From positions 1 to 64,000 of the IMG/VR virus record IMGVR_UViG_3300042519_001676: a stretch of DNA of 64,000 nucleotides. The stretch is one strand, 5' to 3'. Position 1 is the stretch's first letter, and each line of letters starts with the position of its first letter. Of the stretch, positions 5,991 to 17,469 are shown piece after piece. The notes below the pieces were generated by a model. The model did no database searches. It was not told the origin of the DNA and saw only the letters and a list, made by a program, of their open reading frames with translations. The position numbers and the translations under genes were made by a program. This DNA is from a virus.

Positions 5991-5999
5991 AGTTATAAT
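5971..5999 (+). promoter_or_regulatory. early promoter, TTGACG-17-TATAAT
   Basis: -35 TTGACG (5971-5976) lies inside the coding end of the gene at 5793; -10 at 5994-5999 starts 4 nt after its stop codon. Spacer 17 bp. Confidence 0.85.
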
Positions 6000-6028
6000 A
6001 CATACACACTAACACAAAAGGAGCTCAC

Positions 6029-6418
6029 ATGTATAATTGGCACGATCTTATCCGCCCTATGGAACTGCAACACGCTATCAACTTCCTAGGTGCCAGCCGC
6101 AAAGCCTATAACAAGAACTCTGGTGAGAAGGCTCTGAACTTCCAAGAGACCTTTGACATGATCGAAGAGTGTGCCCCTAATGTAGGCACTAATCAAGATC
6201 ACGCTATGATGAAGACCATCCAAGCTCACATTGATGAGAAACTGGCCAAGTTGGAAGCCCAACTGTGGAAGGACCTCGCCAAGCAGGTCGACGTCAAGGC
6301 TGTGAACCAGATGCTCAAGGACGACATGCTGTTTGAAGACAGTGACGAGTACATGATGACCGATGAAGAGTACGAAGAGTCGGAGTTCTACGACGAGGAC
6401 AACGGCTACGGCTATTAA
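6029..6418 (+). CDS. hypothetical early protein with acidic tail
   Basis: A 129-residue protein. Residues 1-95 are helical and mixed-charge (MELQHAINFLGASRKAYNK; AKLEAQLWKDLAKQVDVKAV); the last 30 residues are extremely acidic and Tyr-rich (EEYEESEFYDEDNGYGY). Acidic tails of this sort can mimic DNA or bind polymerase, but that is inference. AAAAGGAGC precedes the ATG. No family recognised. Confidence 0.75.
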   Translation: MYNWHDLIRPMELQHAINFLGASRKAYNKNSGEKALNFQETFDMIEECAPNVGTNQDHAMMKTIQAHIDEKLAKLEAQLWKDLAKQVDVKAVNQMLKDDMLFEDSDEYMMTDEEYEESEFYDEDNGYGY

Positions 6419-6426
6419 CCCGCCAG

Positions 6427-6455
6427 TTGACAGGGTTTCCAAAAGGCGTTATAAT
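6427..6455 (+). promoter_or_regulatory. early sigma70 promoter, TTGACA-17-TATAAT
   Basis: -35 at 6427-6432, -10 at 6450-6455. AACCC (6417-6421) pairs with GGGTT (6433-6437), again leaving the -35 in a hairpin loop. Confidence 0.9.
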
Positions 6456-6481
6456 ACATACATCGCAACAAGGAGTTGACT

Positions 6482-6595
6482 ATGTTAAAATTGATAGGTT
6501 GGTGTACAGTGATTTGGGCCATGTTCCATTTTGGTATCGCTCAACTGATTGCAATCTACACCATGCTGGCCCTTTCTTTTATCGCAGGAGTTTAA
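6482..6595 (+). CDS. 37-residue membrane peptide
   Basis: A 37-residue, strongly hydrophobic ORF starting MLKLIGWCTVIWAMFHFG. It is first behind a perfect promoter with AAGGAG 9 nt upstream. Most residues could span a membrane once or form a hairpin. A second mini-membrane ORF follows after 1 nt. Too short for a family assignment. Confidence 0.7.
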   Translation: MLKLIGWCTVIWAMFHFGIAQLIAIYTMLALSFIAGV

Positions 6596-6596
6596 T

Positions 6597-6680
6597 ATGC
6601 AGGCCTACATCAACCTAGCTATTGTTATGATGCCCGTCATCGTTATGGGTTTGGCAATGATCATCATGGGAGAGTTCTAA
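6597..6680 (+). CDS. 27-residue membrane peptide
   Basis: A 27-residue hydrophobic ORF (NLAIVMMPVIVMGLAMIIM core) beginning 1 nt after the previous stop, with GCAGGAG about 8 nt upstream inside the previous gene. Its stop overlaps the next start (TAATG). Together with 6482 it forms a coupled pair of tiny membrane proteins. Confidence 0.65.
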   Translation: MQAYINLAIVMMPVIVMGLAMIIMGEF

Positions 6681-6934
6681 TGTCAGTTGAGTTCACAATC
6701 CAAGGGCTCAATGCCCAACAGCGAGTCCTAGCAGACATCATCTGGGCCTGCCGAGACTTTGCAGGTGTTCAGAAGTTCATCAAGGCACTGCCTACACAGG
6801 CCCTGCGTGACGAAGCTTGCTCCATCGTAGAGCTGATGAAGATGGCGGCCATCGAACAATGCTACGACGGAGTCAATCAGGAGATGGAAGAAGCTGACAG
6901 TGTGTTGCGAAAATACAACACCAAAAGAGGTTGA
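6680..6934 (+). CDS. conserved hypothetical early protein
   Basis: An 84-residue helical protein (LADIIWACRDFAGVQKFIKAL; LRDEACSIVELMKMAAIE). Similar small proteins are frequent in T4-like phages; function unknown. It overlaps the preceding mini-ORF by 1 nt. Its last seven codons lie in a 28-bp sequence repeated at 4813-4840, and its stop TGA (6932-6934) is inside the next -35 box. Confidence 0.75.
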   Translation: MSVEFTIQGLNAQQRVLADIIWACRDFAGVQKFIKALPTQALRDEACSIVELMKMAAIEQCYDGVNQEMEEADSVLRKYNTKRG

Positions 6935-6959
6935 CAGGTTTGTGGTTTTACCATATAAT
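6931..6959 (+). promoter_or_regulatory. early sigma70 promoter, TTGACA-17-TATAAT
   Basis: -35 at 6931-6936 overlapping the upstream stop codon; -10 at 6954-6959. Confidence 0.9.
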
Positions 6960-6988
6960 ACATACTTAAACAACGCAAAGGAAACACT

Positions 6989-7351
6989 ATGTTCGCAGTA
7001 GCCGCTAAAGAGACTTTCAACGCAGACGCAGTCCAAGACGCATGTAACGAAGCCGCAATCCAAGCTCGTACAGCCTGCAAGCAGACGCTGGCCCAAATGG
7101 GTGGCGACCGTGGTGCTTGTGGCTTTGCTTGGGTTAACGTGTGGGGCGTCCGTAGCAACTCCAAACTGGGCAAGGCCCTGTTGGCCGCAGGCTTCCGCAA
7201 AGACTACACCGGTTCACTGCAATTGTGGAATCCGGGCAAGGCGGCTGCACAGAGCATCGACGTTCTGGAAGCAGGTGCCTATGCATACGCAGAGGTGCTC
7301 AAAGAGAAATTGGGCTTGGAGAAGGTCTACGCTGGCTCGCGTATGGACTGA
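6989..7351 (+). CDS. hypothetical early protein
   Basis: A 120-residue Ala-rich protein (MFAVAAKETFNADAVQDACNE; RGACGFAWVNVWGVRSNSK). The GxCGFAWV and KLGKALLAAGFRKDYTGSLQLW segments resemble a conserved group of phage hypotheticals without assigned role. AAAGGAAAC precedes the ATG. It is alone behind its promoter and ends before a hairpin carrying the next -35. Confidence 0.78.
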   Translation: MFAVAAKETFNADAVQDACNEAAIQARTACKQTLAQMGGDRGACGFAWVNVWGVRSNSKLGKALLAAGFRKDYTGSLQLWNPGKAAAQSIDVLEAGAYAYAEVLKEKLGLEKVYAGSRMD

Positions 7352-7363
7352 TAAGTAAGACTG

Positions 7364-7387
7364 ATAGGGCTTGACACTAGGCCCTAT
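7364..7387 (+). terminator. inverted repeat with the -35 box in its loop
   Basis: ATAGGGC (7364-7370) pairs with GCCCTAT (7381-7387); the 10-nt loop begins with TTGACA (7371-7376). It sits between a stop codon and a promoter, so it may end the upstream transcript; the T run after it is poor. Confidence 0.55.
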
Positions 7388-7399
7388 TGGTGTTATAAT
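7371..7399 (+). promoter_or_regulatory. early sigma70 promoter, TTGACA-17-TATAAT
   Basis: -35 at 7371-7376 within a hairpin loop; -10 at 7394-7399. It drives the AAA ATPase gene. Confidence 0.9.
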
Positions 7400-7429
7400 A
7401 CTAACTTCGCAACACACTAAGGAAGCAAA

Positions 7430-8308
7430 ATGGCAACAGCAAAGAAGGCAGCACAGAAACCCAGCAAGGGCACCACCGTTCTGGAGTTTGACACACAGGC
7501 TATCAAAGCCAACGAGAACCGCGTGGCACGTGAAACAGATCAAGAGATCCTGGCCAGATTGGGCGAGCGTTTTGAGATTCTGGACGAGATGACCAAGGCT
7601 GTGAAGTCAGGTGATGTCCGTGCTATGATCGTATCGGGTCCTCCGGGCGTGGGCAAGAGCTACGGTGTTGAGGCAGTACTGCAAAAAGCAGACCTCTTCA
7701 ATACCTTAGCAGAGAAGAAGCCCAAGTTTGAGATCGTCAAAGGTGCTATGTCAGCACTGGGTCTCTACGCTAAACTCTACGAGTTCTCGGATGCAGGTAA
7801 CGTTGTAGTGTTTGACGACTGCGACTCAATCCTTATGGAAGACCTGAGCCTGAACATCCTTAAGGGTGCCTTGGACAGTTCAGAACGCCGTTTCATTGCT
7901 TGGAACACTGACAGCCGCTTGCTACGCTCAGAAGGCATTCCAGATCGCTTTGAGTTCAAAGGTGCAGCCATCTTCATCACTAATATTAAGTTCGAGCACG
8001 TAAAGTCTAAGCGACTGCGTGATCACTTGGATGCATTGGAAAGCCGTTGCCACTACATCGATCTGCAGATGGACACTGATCGTGAGAAGATACTCCGTAT
8101 CAAGCAGGTTGTAAATGAAAAGGGCATGTTGGACCGCTACGATTTCGAGCAGTGTGTGAAAGACGAGATTGTTACCTTCGTAGAGCAGAACCAGAGCAAG
8201 CTTCGTGAGCTGAGCCTGCGTATGGTACTGAAGTTGGCAGACCTGCGTAAGAGCTTTCCAAAGAGCTGGACTGCAATGGCCAAGACAACCTGTATGAAGC
8301 GAGTCTAA
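7430..8308 (+). CDS. AAA-type ATPase
   Basis: A 292-residue P-loop ATPase. Walker A is GPPGVGKS (residues 70-77) and Walker B is VVVFDD (125-130); FITN (near residue 183) fits sensor 1. The N-terminal 20 residues are basic and disordered. This single-domain AAA protein is common in T4-like phages of aquatic bacteria; its substrate is unknown. MoxR or clamp-loader-like remodelling are both possible, and no helicase motifs are seen. AAGGAAGC precedes the start, and two small genes follow closely, suggesting one operon of three. Confidence 0.88.
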   Translation: MATAKKAAQKPSKGTTVLEFDTQAIKANENRVARETDQEILARLGERFEILDEMTKAVKSGDVRAMIVSGPPGVGKSYGVEAVLQKADLFNTLAEKKPKFEIVKGAMSALGLYAKLYEFSDAGNVVVFDDCDSILMEDLSLNILKGALDSSERRFIAWNTDSRLLRSEGIPDRFEFKGAAIFITNIKFEHVKSKRLRDHLDALESRCHYIDLQMDTDREKILRIKQVVNEKGMLDRYDFEQCVKDEIVTFVEQNQSKLRELSLRMVLKLADLRKSFPKSWTAMAKTTCMKRV

Positions 8309-8309
8309 C

Positions 8310-8510
8310 ATGTTGACTAGGCTAGCACTGTACACCGCATTGGGCCTAGTGCTCAGTGCTGTGGGTGCCACACTGGACACATGGCAGTTCTGGTCAGTGG
8401 TGGGATTGTTCTGGGCATCGGAGCACTTGACCAGACAGGAACTGTGGGATCAGATCACTGAAGAAGTAGCTCGGATGCGAGCAGACAACAACAACAAGGA
8501 CACACCATGA
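8310..8510 (+). CDS. small membrane protein
   Basis: A 66-residue protein with two hydrophobic segments (LALYTALGLVLSAVGA and WSVVGLFWAS) and a charged C-terminal half (EEVARMRADNNNKDTP). It starts 1 nt after the AAA ATPase stop and overlaps the next gene by ATGA, so it belongs to the ATPase operon. It may tether something at the membrane; no family recognised. Confidence 0.7.
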   Translation: MLTRLALYTALGLVLSAVGATLDTWQFWSVVGLFWASEHLTRQELWDQITEEVARMRADNNNKDTP

Positions 8511-8812
8511 AGCAGCAGAGCACACAGATCACAGCATGTACCTACCTGGGTCACACCAACACTGCCTGTGGACACGCAACACTGCCCGGCAAGAGCTACT
8601 GTGCAGAGCACTACGCAATGGTCTACAAGGTAGGCTCGGGCACACGTAGACGCAAGGACGAACTGATCGCACAGAAGGTTAGGCTAGTAGAGTCACTGTT
8701 CAACGATGCTATCGAACAGCTGGAAGCAGAAGGATTTGACTGCTACGGCACATCAGAACTCAAGACTAATCAGTTCGAGGCTGATGAGGACCAGGTGGTG
8801 GTGGGGCACTGA
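8507..8812 (+). CDS. small putative zinc-binding protein
   Basis: A 101-residue protein with a likely zinc site in residues 11-36: CTYLGH, ACGHATLPGKSYCAEH. This Cys-x(n)-CG-x(n)-YCxxH pattern resembles the C-terminal zinc element of GcrA-like regulators. The middle is basic (GTRRRKDELIAQK), consistent with DNA or RNA binding. Its stop codon lies in an 18-bp G-rich tandem repeat. It is the last gene of the ATPase operon. The GcrA comparison is by pattern only. Confidence 0.7.
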   Translation: MKQQSTQITACTYLGHTNTACGHATLPGKSYCAEHYAMVYKVGSGTRRRKDELIAQKVRLVESLFNDAIEQLEAEGFDCYGTSELKTNQFEADEDQVVVGH

Positions 8813-8838
8813 GGTGGGGTGGGGCACTGAGGTGGGGT
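8803..8838 (+). repeat. 18-bp G-rich tandem repeat (2 copies)
   Basis: GGGGCACTGAGGTGGGGT occurs twice head to tail (8803-8820, 8821-8838), followed by more G runs to 8844. The first copy holds the stop codon of the preceding gene. With at least six G runs, the + strand could form a G-quadruplex. Confidence 0.85.
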
Positions 8839-9093
8839 GGGGGGTCGCTCCCCTGCTGCCGCTTGCCCGCTAGCTTTGCTTGCTTGTCAAACTTTTTCCA
8901 AAATCCCCACCCCTGTTAGACTAGATCACCAGGACCACGGTTCTCACTCTATACTTTTAACTGCGTAGTAATTTTTTGCGGGCTATATAGACCGGGGTTG
9001 TAAAACTCTCGGCCACTACTGTTTTGCACTCTTGAAAATTTTTTTACGCAATTTTTTGTCCGCTGTATACTTCGGCCTGTATAAGTACACACT
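8839..9093. other. non-coding spacer at the end of the early block
   Basis: No convincing gene. It contains C/T-rich and G-rich parts up to about 8930 followed by A/T-rich DNA with several T runs (around 8971, 9047, 9052). A possible promoter at 9056-9085 lies at its right end. The abrupt composition change makes it a boundary between early and late-type regions. Confidence 0.6.
9056..9085 (+). promoter_or_regulatory. possible promoter, TTGTCC-18-TATAAG
   Basis: -35-like TTGTCC (9056-9061) and -10-like TATAAG (9080-9085) with TG before it. It is 8 nt before the ATG at 9094, so the mRNA would have almost no leader. Confidence 0.4.
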
Positions 9094-9279
9094 ATGAGCA
9101 CAAGACAATACGCTATATACACTCTAGATCCCAATTTCCGCTACTGTTTAGAATGGGTTGGTCAGCATAACCTACAGTGGGAACCGCACCTAAACCGTAC
9201 TCGCTTTTGGGTTCCCGAAGGTCCACTACTCACAGAGTTCTTACTACGTTGGGGTCAGCATTGTGAGCACATTGACTAG
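9094..9279 (+). CDS. hypothetical small protein
   Basis: A 61-residue Trp/His/Arg-rich protein (MSTRQYAIYTLDPNFRYCLEWVGQHNLQW). No Shine-Dalgarno site is visible and the promoter-like -10 is only 8 nt upstream, suggesting a near-leaderless message. No family recognised. Confidence 0.6.
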   Translation: MSTRQYAIYTLDPNFRYCLEWVGQHNLQWEPHLNRTRFWVPEGPLLTEFLLRWGQHCEHID

Positions 9280-9290
9280 TGTTGGTACTG

Positions 9291-9296
9291 TAAATA
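9291..9296 (+). promoter_or_regulatory. T4-late-type TAAATA motif
   Basis: GTAAATACACT immediately before the ATG at 9301 (4-nt gap). It is the first late-type motif on the + strand. Confidence 0.6.
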
Positions 9297-9300
9297 CACT

Positions 9301-9495
9301 ATGCGTCTATTATACACTGCGTTGAGTCTTGTGCCCGCACCCTTGTTCTTTATAGGTTTCATTTGGAGCCTGTTTAATCACAGTCCCATCTGCGGCACTG
9401 ACTATAGTATGACTGCCATGTGGTTTATCATGAGTCTAGCACATGTTCTACCTTGGCTACTGTGGTGGCAACAGCGTAACTTTACCGGGCCATGA
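9301..9495 (+). CDS. small membrane protein with two spans
   Basis: A 64-residue protein with two hydrophobic segments (residues about 4-26 and 37-56, the latter AMWFIMSLAHVLPWLLWW) separated by a short loop with Cys. The start is set by the TAAATA motif 4 nt upstream; no ribosome site is seen. Its 3' end overlaps the convergent gene 9457-9681 by 39 nt. Holin-like size and topology are possible, but no lysis genes are nearby. Confidence 0.6.
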   Translation: MRLLYTALSLVPAPLFFIGFIWSLFNHSPICGTDYSMTAMWFIMSLAHVLPWLLWWQQRNFTGP

Positions 9496-9681
9496 CCAAC
9501 AGCAGTGATACATGCCCTGTGTACTGGCCCATGCTGACCAATAGTAACAGTCCAATACTGCCTGTTCATCCACTATCCACAGTAGATCTTTCAACAGTAG
9601 TGTACCTTTTGGACCACTGATAACAGCGTCTAGTCTATTTGGATTCAGTGTTTGTGCAGTGACTCTCACCAATGAGATCAT
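9457..9681 (-). CDS. hypothetical protein of the radical SAM cluster
   Basis: A 74-residue protein rich in Trp, Cys and Tyr in its second half (DCYYWSAWASTQGMYHCCWSW). Its ATG overlaps the stop of the upstream gene 9678-10223 (ATGA), which argues for real, coupled translation, although composition alone is not decisive. It overlaps the end of the convergent gene 9301-9495. Unknown function. Confidence 0.5.
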   Translation of the reverse strand: MISLVRVTAQTLNPNRLDAVISGPKGTLLLKDLLWIVDEQAVLDCYYWSAWASTQGMYHCCWSWPGKVTLLPPQ

Positions 9682-10223
9682 TGTGCTTCAGGGTTAGTCA
9701 ACATAGAGTATGCTATTGGACCCACATCCAGCATTAGACTGATACGTCTTACATGCCGTCTTGTGACCACTGTAGCACGTGGAATTTTGGTGTTGATCAC
9801 TGTGGGCTTTCTCATAGTGACTCGTGCCATTTCTACAGCACTTTCACTGTTATATCTCCAGTAGTTGGCTGTCACAGTGGGATCATACTTGAGCATTTCA
9901 GCTGTGGGATAGTAAGCAGTGTATCCATACTCACAGCCTATAACTGGAATTTCCAATCTAGCACCCGGGCCCAATATTTCAGAGTATATAGCAGTACTGT
10001 CCAACTCTTTTAACACAGTAAGACTAGCAGTTTTCACAGTGAAATTATACAGACTCAACAGTGGACGTATAGTGGGAATTTCATTGTACAGCATGTCCAA
10101 ACTGATTTCACGCCATGGGATTGTTATGGGGTTATGAATCAGATCCAAACTCAATGCCAGCATTGCTGCCTGCTGTTGGATAGCTGAATGTTCGTAGTCT
10201 AGTTGTTTATAGTAGGGCAGCAT
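9678..10223 (-). CDS. unknown protein, neighbour of radical SAM enzyme
   Basis: A 181-residue protein (MLPYYKQLDYEHSAIQQQAAM) with a central GPGARLEIPVIGCEYGYTAYYP segment that could be a beta-barrel or cupin-like core, but no complete metal motif is seen. A TAAATA late motif lies 4 nt before this ATG, so the mRNA would be leaderless. It sits downstream of the radical SAM gene across a terminator and is coupled to 9457-9681. A partner or substrate of the radical SAM enzyme is inference from position only. Confidence 0.65.
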   Translation of the reverse strand: MLPYYKQLDYEHSAIQQQAAMLALSLDLIHNPITIPWREISLDMLYNEIPTIRPLLSLYNFTVKTASLTVLKELDSTAIYSEILGPGARLEIPVIGCEYGYTAYYPTAEMLKYDPTVTANYWRYNSESAVEMARVTMRKPTVINTKIPRATVVTRRHVRRISLMLDVGPIAYSMLTNPEAQ

Positions 10224-10227
10224 CCAG

Positions 10228-10233
10228 TATTTA
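10228..10233 (-). promoter_or_regulatory. T4-late-type TAAATA motif
   Basis: Minus strand ATAAATACTGG directly before the ATG at 10223 (4-nt gap). Confidence 0.55.
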
Positions 10234-10275
10234 TTTTAATGTGGTTTAAATTATTATCTGGGTAGTTTATGTTAG

Positions 10276-10320
10276 AAAAATTTCTGCGTTACCGCTTCGC
10301 GGCTTCGCCGCAAGAAACAG
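10276..10320 (-). terminator. intrinsic terminator after radical SAM gene
   Basis: On the minus strand TTTCTTGCG pairs with CGCAGAAA around an inner GCGGC-GAA-GCCGC type hairpin, followed by TTTTTC. It starts 7 nt after the radical SAM stop codon. Confidence 0.75.
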
Positions 10321-10326
10321 GAATGT

Positions 10327-11268
10327 TCAGATCTGCCGGATGGGGATCAAGCGTTTGGGAGTTAATATGTCCGTGGTGCAGTGGCAGTGGTTCAGTTCAC
10401 AGATCACGGATTCTGTGGGCCATTTCAGCAGGGGATCTTTCAGCCATCCTATATATCCGCCCTGCGAGCAGTTGCCCCTACGATAGCTGCCGTCGTACTG
10501 CACAAATAGGCTGTTTAGGCCAATGTCACATTGCCAGCCGGTGAAATAGTGTTTATTCTGGCTGATCAGCTGATTTGCCCAGGGACCCGATGCATATTCA
10601 GTGTGGCCCGCTAGATAGTGTACAGTGGCAGAATATTCCAACTTGTCAGTGGCAAAAGGACGGGGCTTTTTGTTCCGGCACTGGTCCAACCATGCTAGCT
10701 GTTCCTCAGTGTACAGTACTGTTTGACTGCCACCGCCCCAATCCAATATGCGTACAGCTTCTACACCCATGGGAGTTGCCTGCAACATTTTAAACACTCT
10801 GACACATTGATCCCATCGATCGGGATCCATCATTATTCTGGCAGTGGTGTGCGGTATCAGCTGATTAGTAGCCACAGCACGAACAACCCACTCATCGTCT
10901 GCGTATTCGGCATGATAGCTGAGACAGATATAGTCCGGGCGGCAATCACTCCAGTAATGAGCAGCACGAACACCGTTTGAAGTCACTCCTACCTGATGCC
11001 CCCTGCTGAGAAATAGATTAATGAGATCTTTAAGCCAGGGACTCACAGTGGGTTCACCACCTGCTATGGCCAACTGTATATGTTCATGTCGATCCATCAG
11101 GGCCAGGGCAAAACGTTCTGCGTGTGCCCATTCATAGTGATGATTTTTTCCAGAATGCAGTGTTGAAGGGCAGTAACGGCAGTGGTTGGTGCAGATATTG
11201 TTGATACTCCAGGTCAATTGGAATACAGGGTCGTTAGCTGTGATTTCTAAAATTTCAGTGTTTACCAT
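10327..11268 (-). CDS. radical SAM enzyme
   Basis: A 313-residue radical SAM protein. The CX3CX2C iron-sulphur motif is Cys26, Cys30 and Cys33 (NNICTNHCRYCPS), followed by the GGEP motif (AIAGGEPT, residues about 67-74). The C-terminal third has further cysteines (GWQCDIG, RRGNCSQGG, VICELNHCHC), suggesting a SPASM-like auxiliary cluster region. Such enzymes modify peptides, tRNA or cofactors; the substrate here is unknown. It lies beside the tail fibre gene, transcribed divergently from a late-type motif, so it may act late in infection. A TAAATA lies 6 nt before the ATG, with no ribosome site. Confidence 0.88.
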   Translation of the reverse strand: MVNTEILEITANDPVFQLTWSINNICTNHCRYCPSTLHSGKNHHYEWAHAERFALALMDRHEHIQLAIAGGEPTVSPWLKDLINLFLSRGHQVGVTSNGVRAAHYWSDCRPDYICLSYHAEYADDEWVVRAVATNQLIPHTTARIMMDPDRWDQCVRVFKMLQATPMGVEAVRILDWGGGSQTVLYTEEQLAWLDQCRNKKPRPFATDKLEYSATVHYLAGHTEYASGPWANQLISQNKHYFTGWQCDIGLNSLFVQYDGSYRRGNCSQGGYIGWLKDPLLKWPTESVICELNHCHCTTDILTPKRLIPIRQI

Positions 11269-11274
11269 ACAGAG

Positions 11275-11280
11275 TATTTA
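11275..11280 (-). promoter_or_regulatory. T4-late-type TAAATA motif
   Basis: Minus strand GTAAATACTCTGT before the radical SAM ATG at 11268 (6-nt gap). Confidence 0.65.
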
Positions 11281-11296
11281 CTTGTTAATATCCTGC

Positions 11297-11302
11297 TAAA
11301 TA
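11297..11302 (+). promoter_or_regulatory. T4-late-type TAAATA motif
   Basis: CTAAATATA 38 nt before the fibre ATG at 11340, with an AGGATAACC site in the leader. This is the leadered class of late promoter. Confidence 0.65.
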
Positions 11303-11336
11303 TAAAAATTAGCATATCTAAACAGGATAACCTTGA

Positions 11337-16723
<5,387 letters not shown>

Positions 16724-16728
16724 AGTTT

Positions 16729-16757
16729 ATTATAAACTATTTGCAATCTAATGTCAA
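16729..16757 (-). promoter_or_regulatory. early sigma70 promoter, TTGACA-17-TATAAT, on minus strand
   Basis: Minus strand -35 at 16752-16757 and -10 at 16729-16734, spacer 17 bp, 6 nt before the ATG at 16723. The -35 contains the stop codon (16754-16756) of the upstream gene, as in the early block. The -10 is in a small palindrome (AGTTTA/TAAACT). Confidence 0.85.
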
Positions 16758-17440
16758 ATACTTAATTGTTTATCGGTTGCTTTAGTAATTGCAGACATAA
16801 GATGTCCAACTAAGCCGTCGTTGCGAAGGCTTTTGAATGCCAGATTTGCAGGACCAAATTCGCCATCTTTTGCCAGTCCCGCCTTTCTGAAATTCTTCAG
16901 CATGTCTTTTAGTTTTTCCATAAATTCTAGATCACCAGTTTTAACTGCTTTAAGAATTAAATTTTCCCACATATCAAACAATCGTCTAACTTCTTTCCGA
17001 TCATAGTCCATAATAGGAGCACCGGGTTTCTTAATCCACTCTCCTCTAAGAACTGAGTATGTAGACGAAACAGCAGGCTCTTTAGAATCTTCTGCGTACA
17101 ATTCTACAGGAACGTTACGAATGTATAGATCGTGATTTTGTTTCCATAATCTTCTTTTTGCGTCAAACAATTCTGCAACTGCAAGATCACAATCGACGCT
17201 GTCATACGGAACAATAAGATGCAGATCTAAATCTGAATGTCGAGTATAGTTATAGTTTGCCTGACTGCCTGTTACTAGTATGTCTATAATAGGAACATCT
17301 ATGTCTAAAAAATTATAGTAGGCTTTGGCTATTTTTAATAACGCAACTCTTACATCTGTTCTTAGATCACTGCCCTGCCACAATGCAGGATTGAGTTCTT
17401 TATTAAGATCAATTGGGTCAGTAAATTCAGCAATACTCAT
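16754..17440 (-). CDS. nucleotidyltransferase-fold protein
   Basis: A 228-residue protein with the nucleotidyltransferase signature GS (58-59) followed by HSDLDLHLIV (Asp70 and Asp72 as metal ligands). The C-terminal half is helical and basic. Family members add nucleotides to RNA, proteins or small molecules; similar proteins occur in many T4-like aquatic phages with unknown target. A late-type TAAATA motif lies 6 nt before the ATG, back to back with that of the YqgE-like gene. Confidence 0.78.
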   Translation of the reverse strand: MSIAEFTDPIDLNKELNPALWQGSDLRTDVRVALLKIAKAYYNFLDIDVPIIDILVTGSQANYNYTRHSDLDLHLIVPYDSVDCDLAVAELFDAKRRLWKQNHDLYIRNVPVELYAEDSKEPAVSSTYSVLRGEWIKKPGAPIMDYDRKEVRRLFDMWENLILKAVKTGDLEFMEKLKDMLKNFRKAGLAKDGEFGPANLAFKSLRNDGLVGHLMSAITKATDKQLSI

Positions 17441-17446
17441 AACTAT

Positions 17447-17452
17447 TATTTA
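17447..17452 (-). promoter_or_regulatory. T4-late-type TAAATA motif
   Basis: Minus strand ATAAATAATAG, 6-nt gap to the ATG at 17440. Confidence 0.55.
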
Positions 17453-17458
17453 TTTTAT

Positions 17459-17464
17459 TAAATA
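17459..17464 (+). promoter_or_regulatory. T4-late-type TAAATA motif
   Basis: TTAAATATCTCG directly before the ATG at 17470 (5-nt gap), divergent from the minus-strand copy 12 bp away. Confidence 0.65.
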
Positions 17465-17469
17465 TCTCG

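Noticed and set aside
8839-9093. G-rich and A/T-rich spacer considered as a replication origin
   Set aside because: No iterons, no initiator gene and no known T4-like origin structure can be recognised; composition alone is not enough.
10269-10980. + strand open frames opposite the radical SAM gene
   Set aside because: The minus-strand product has the full radical SAM motifs; the + frames have no starts with ribosome sites.
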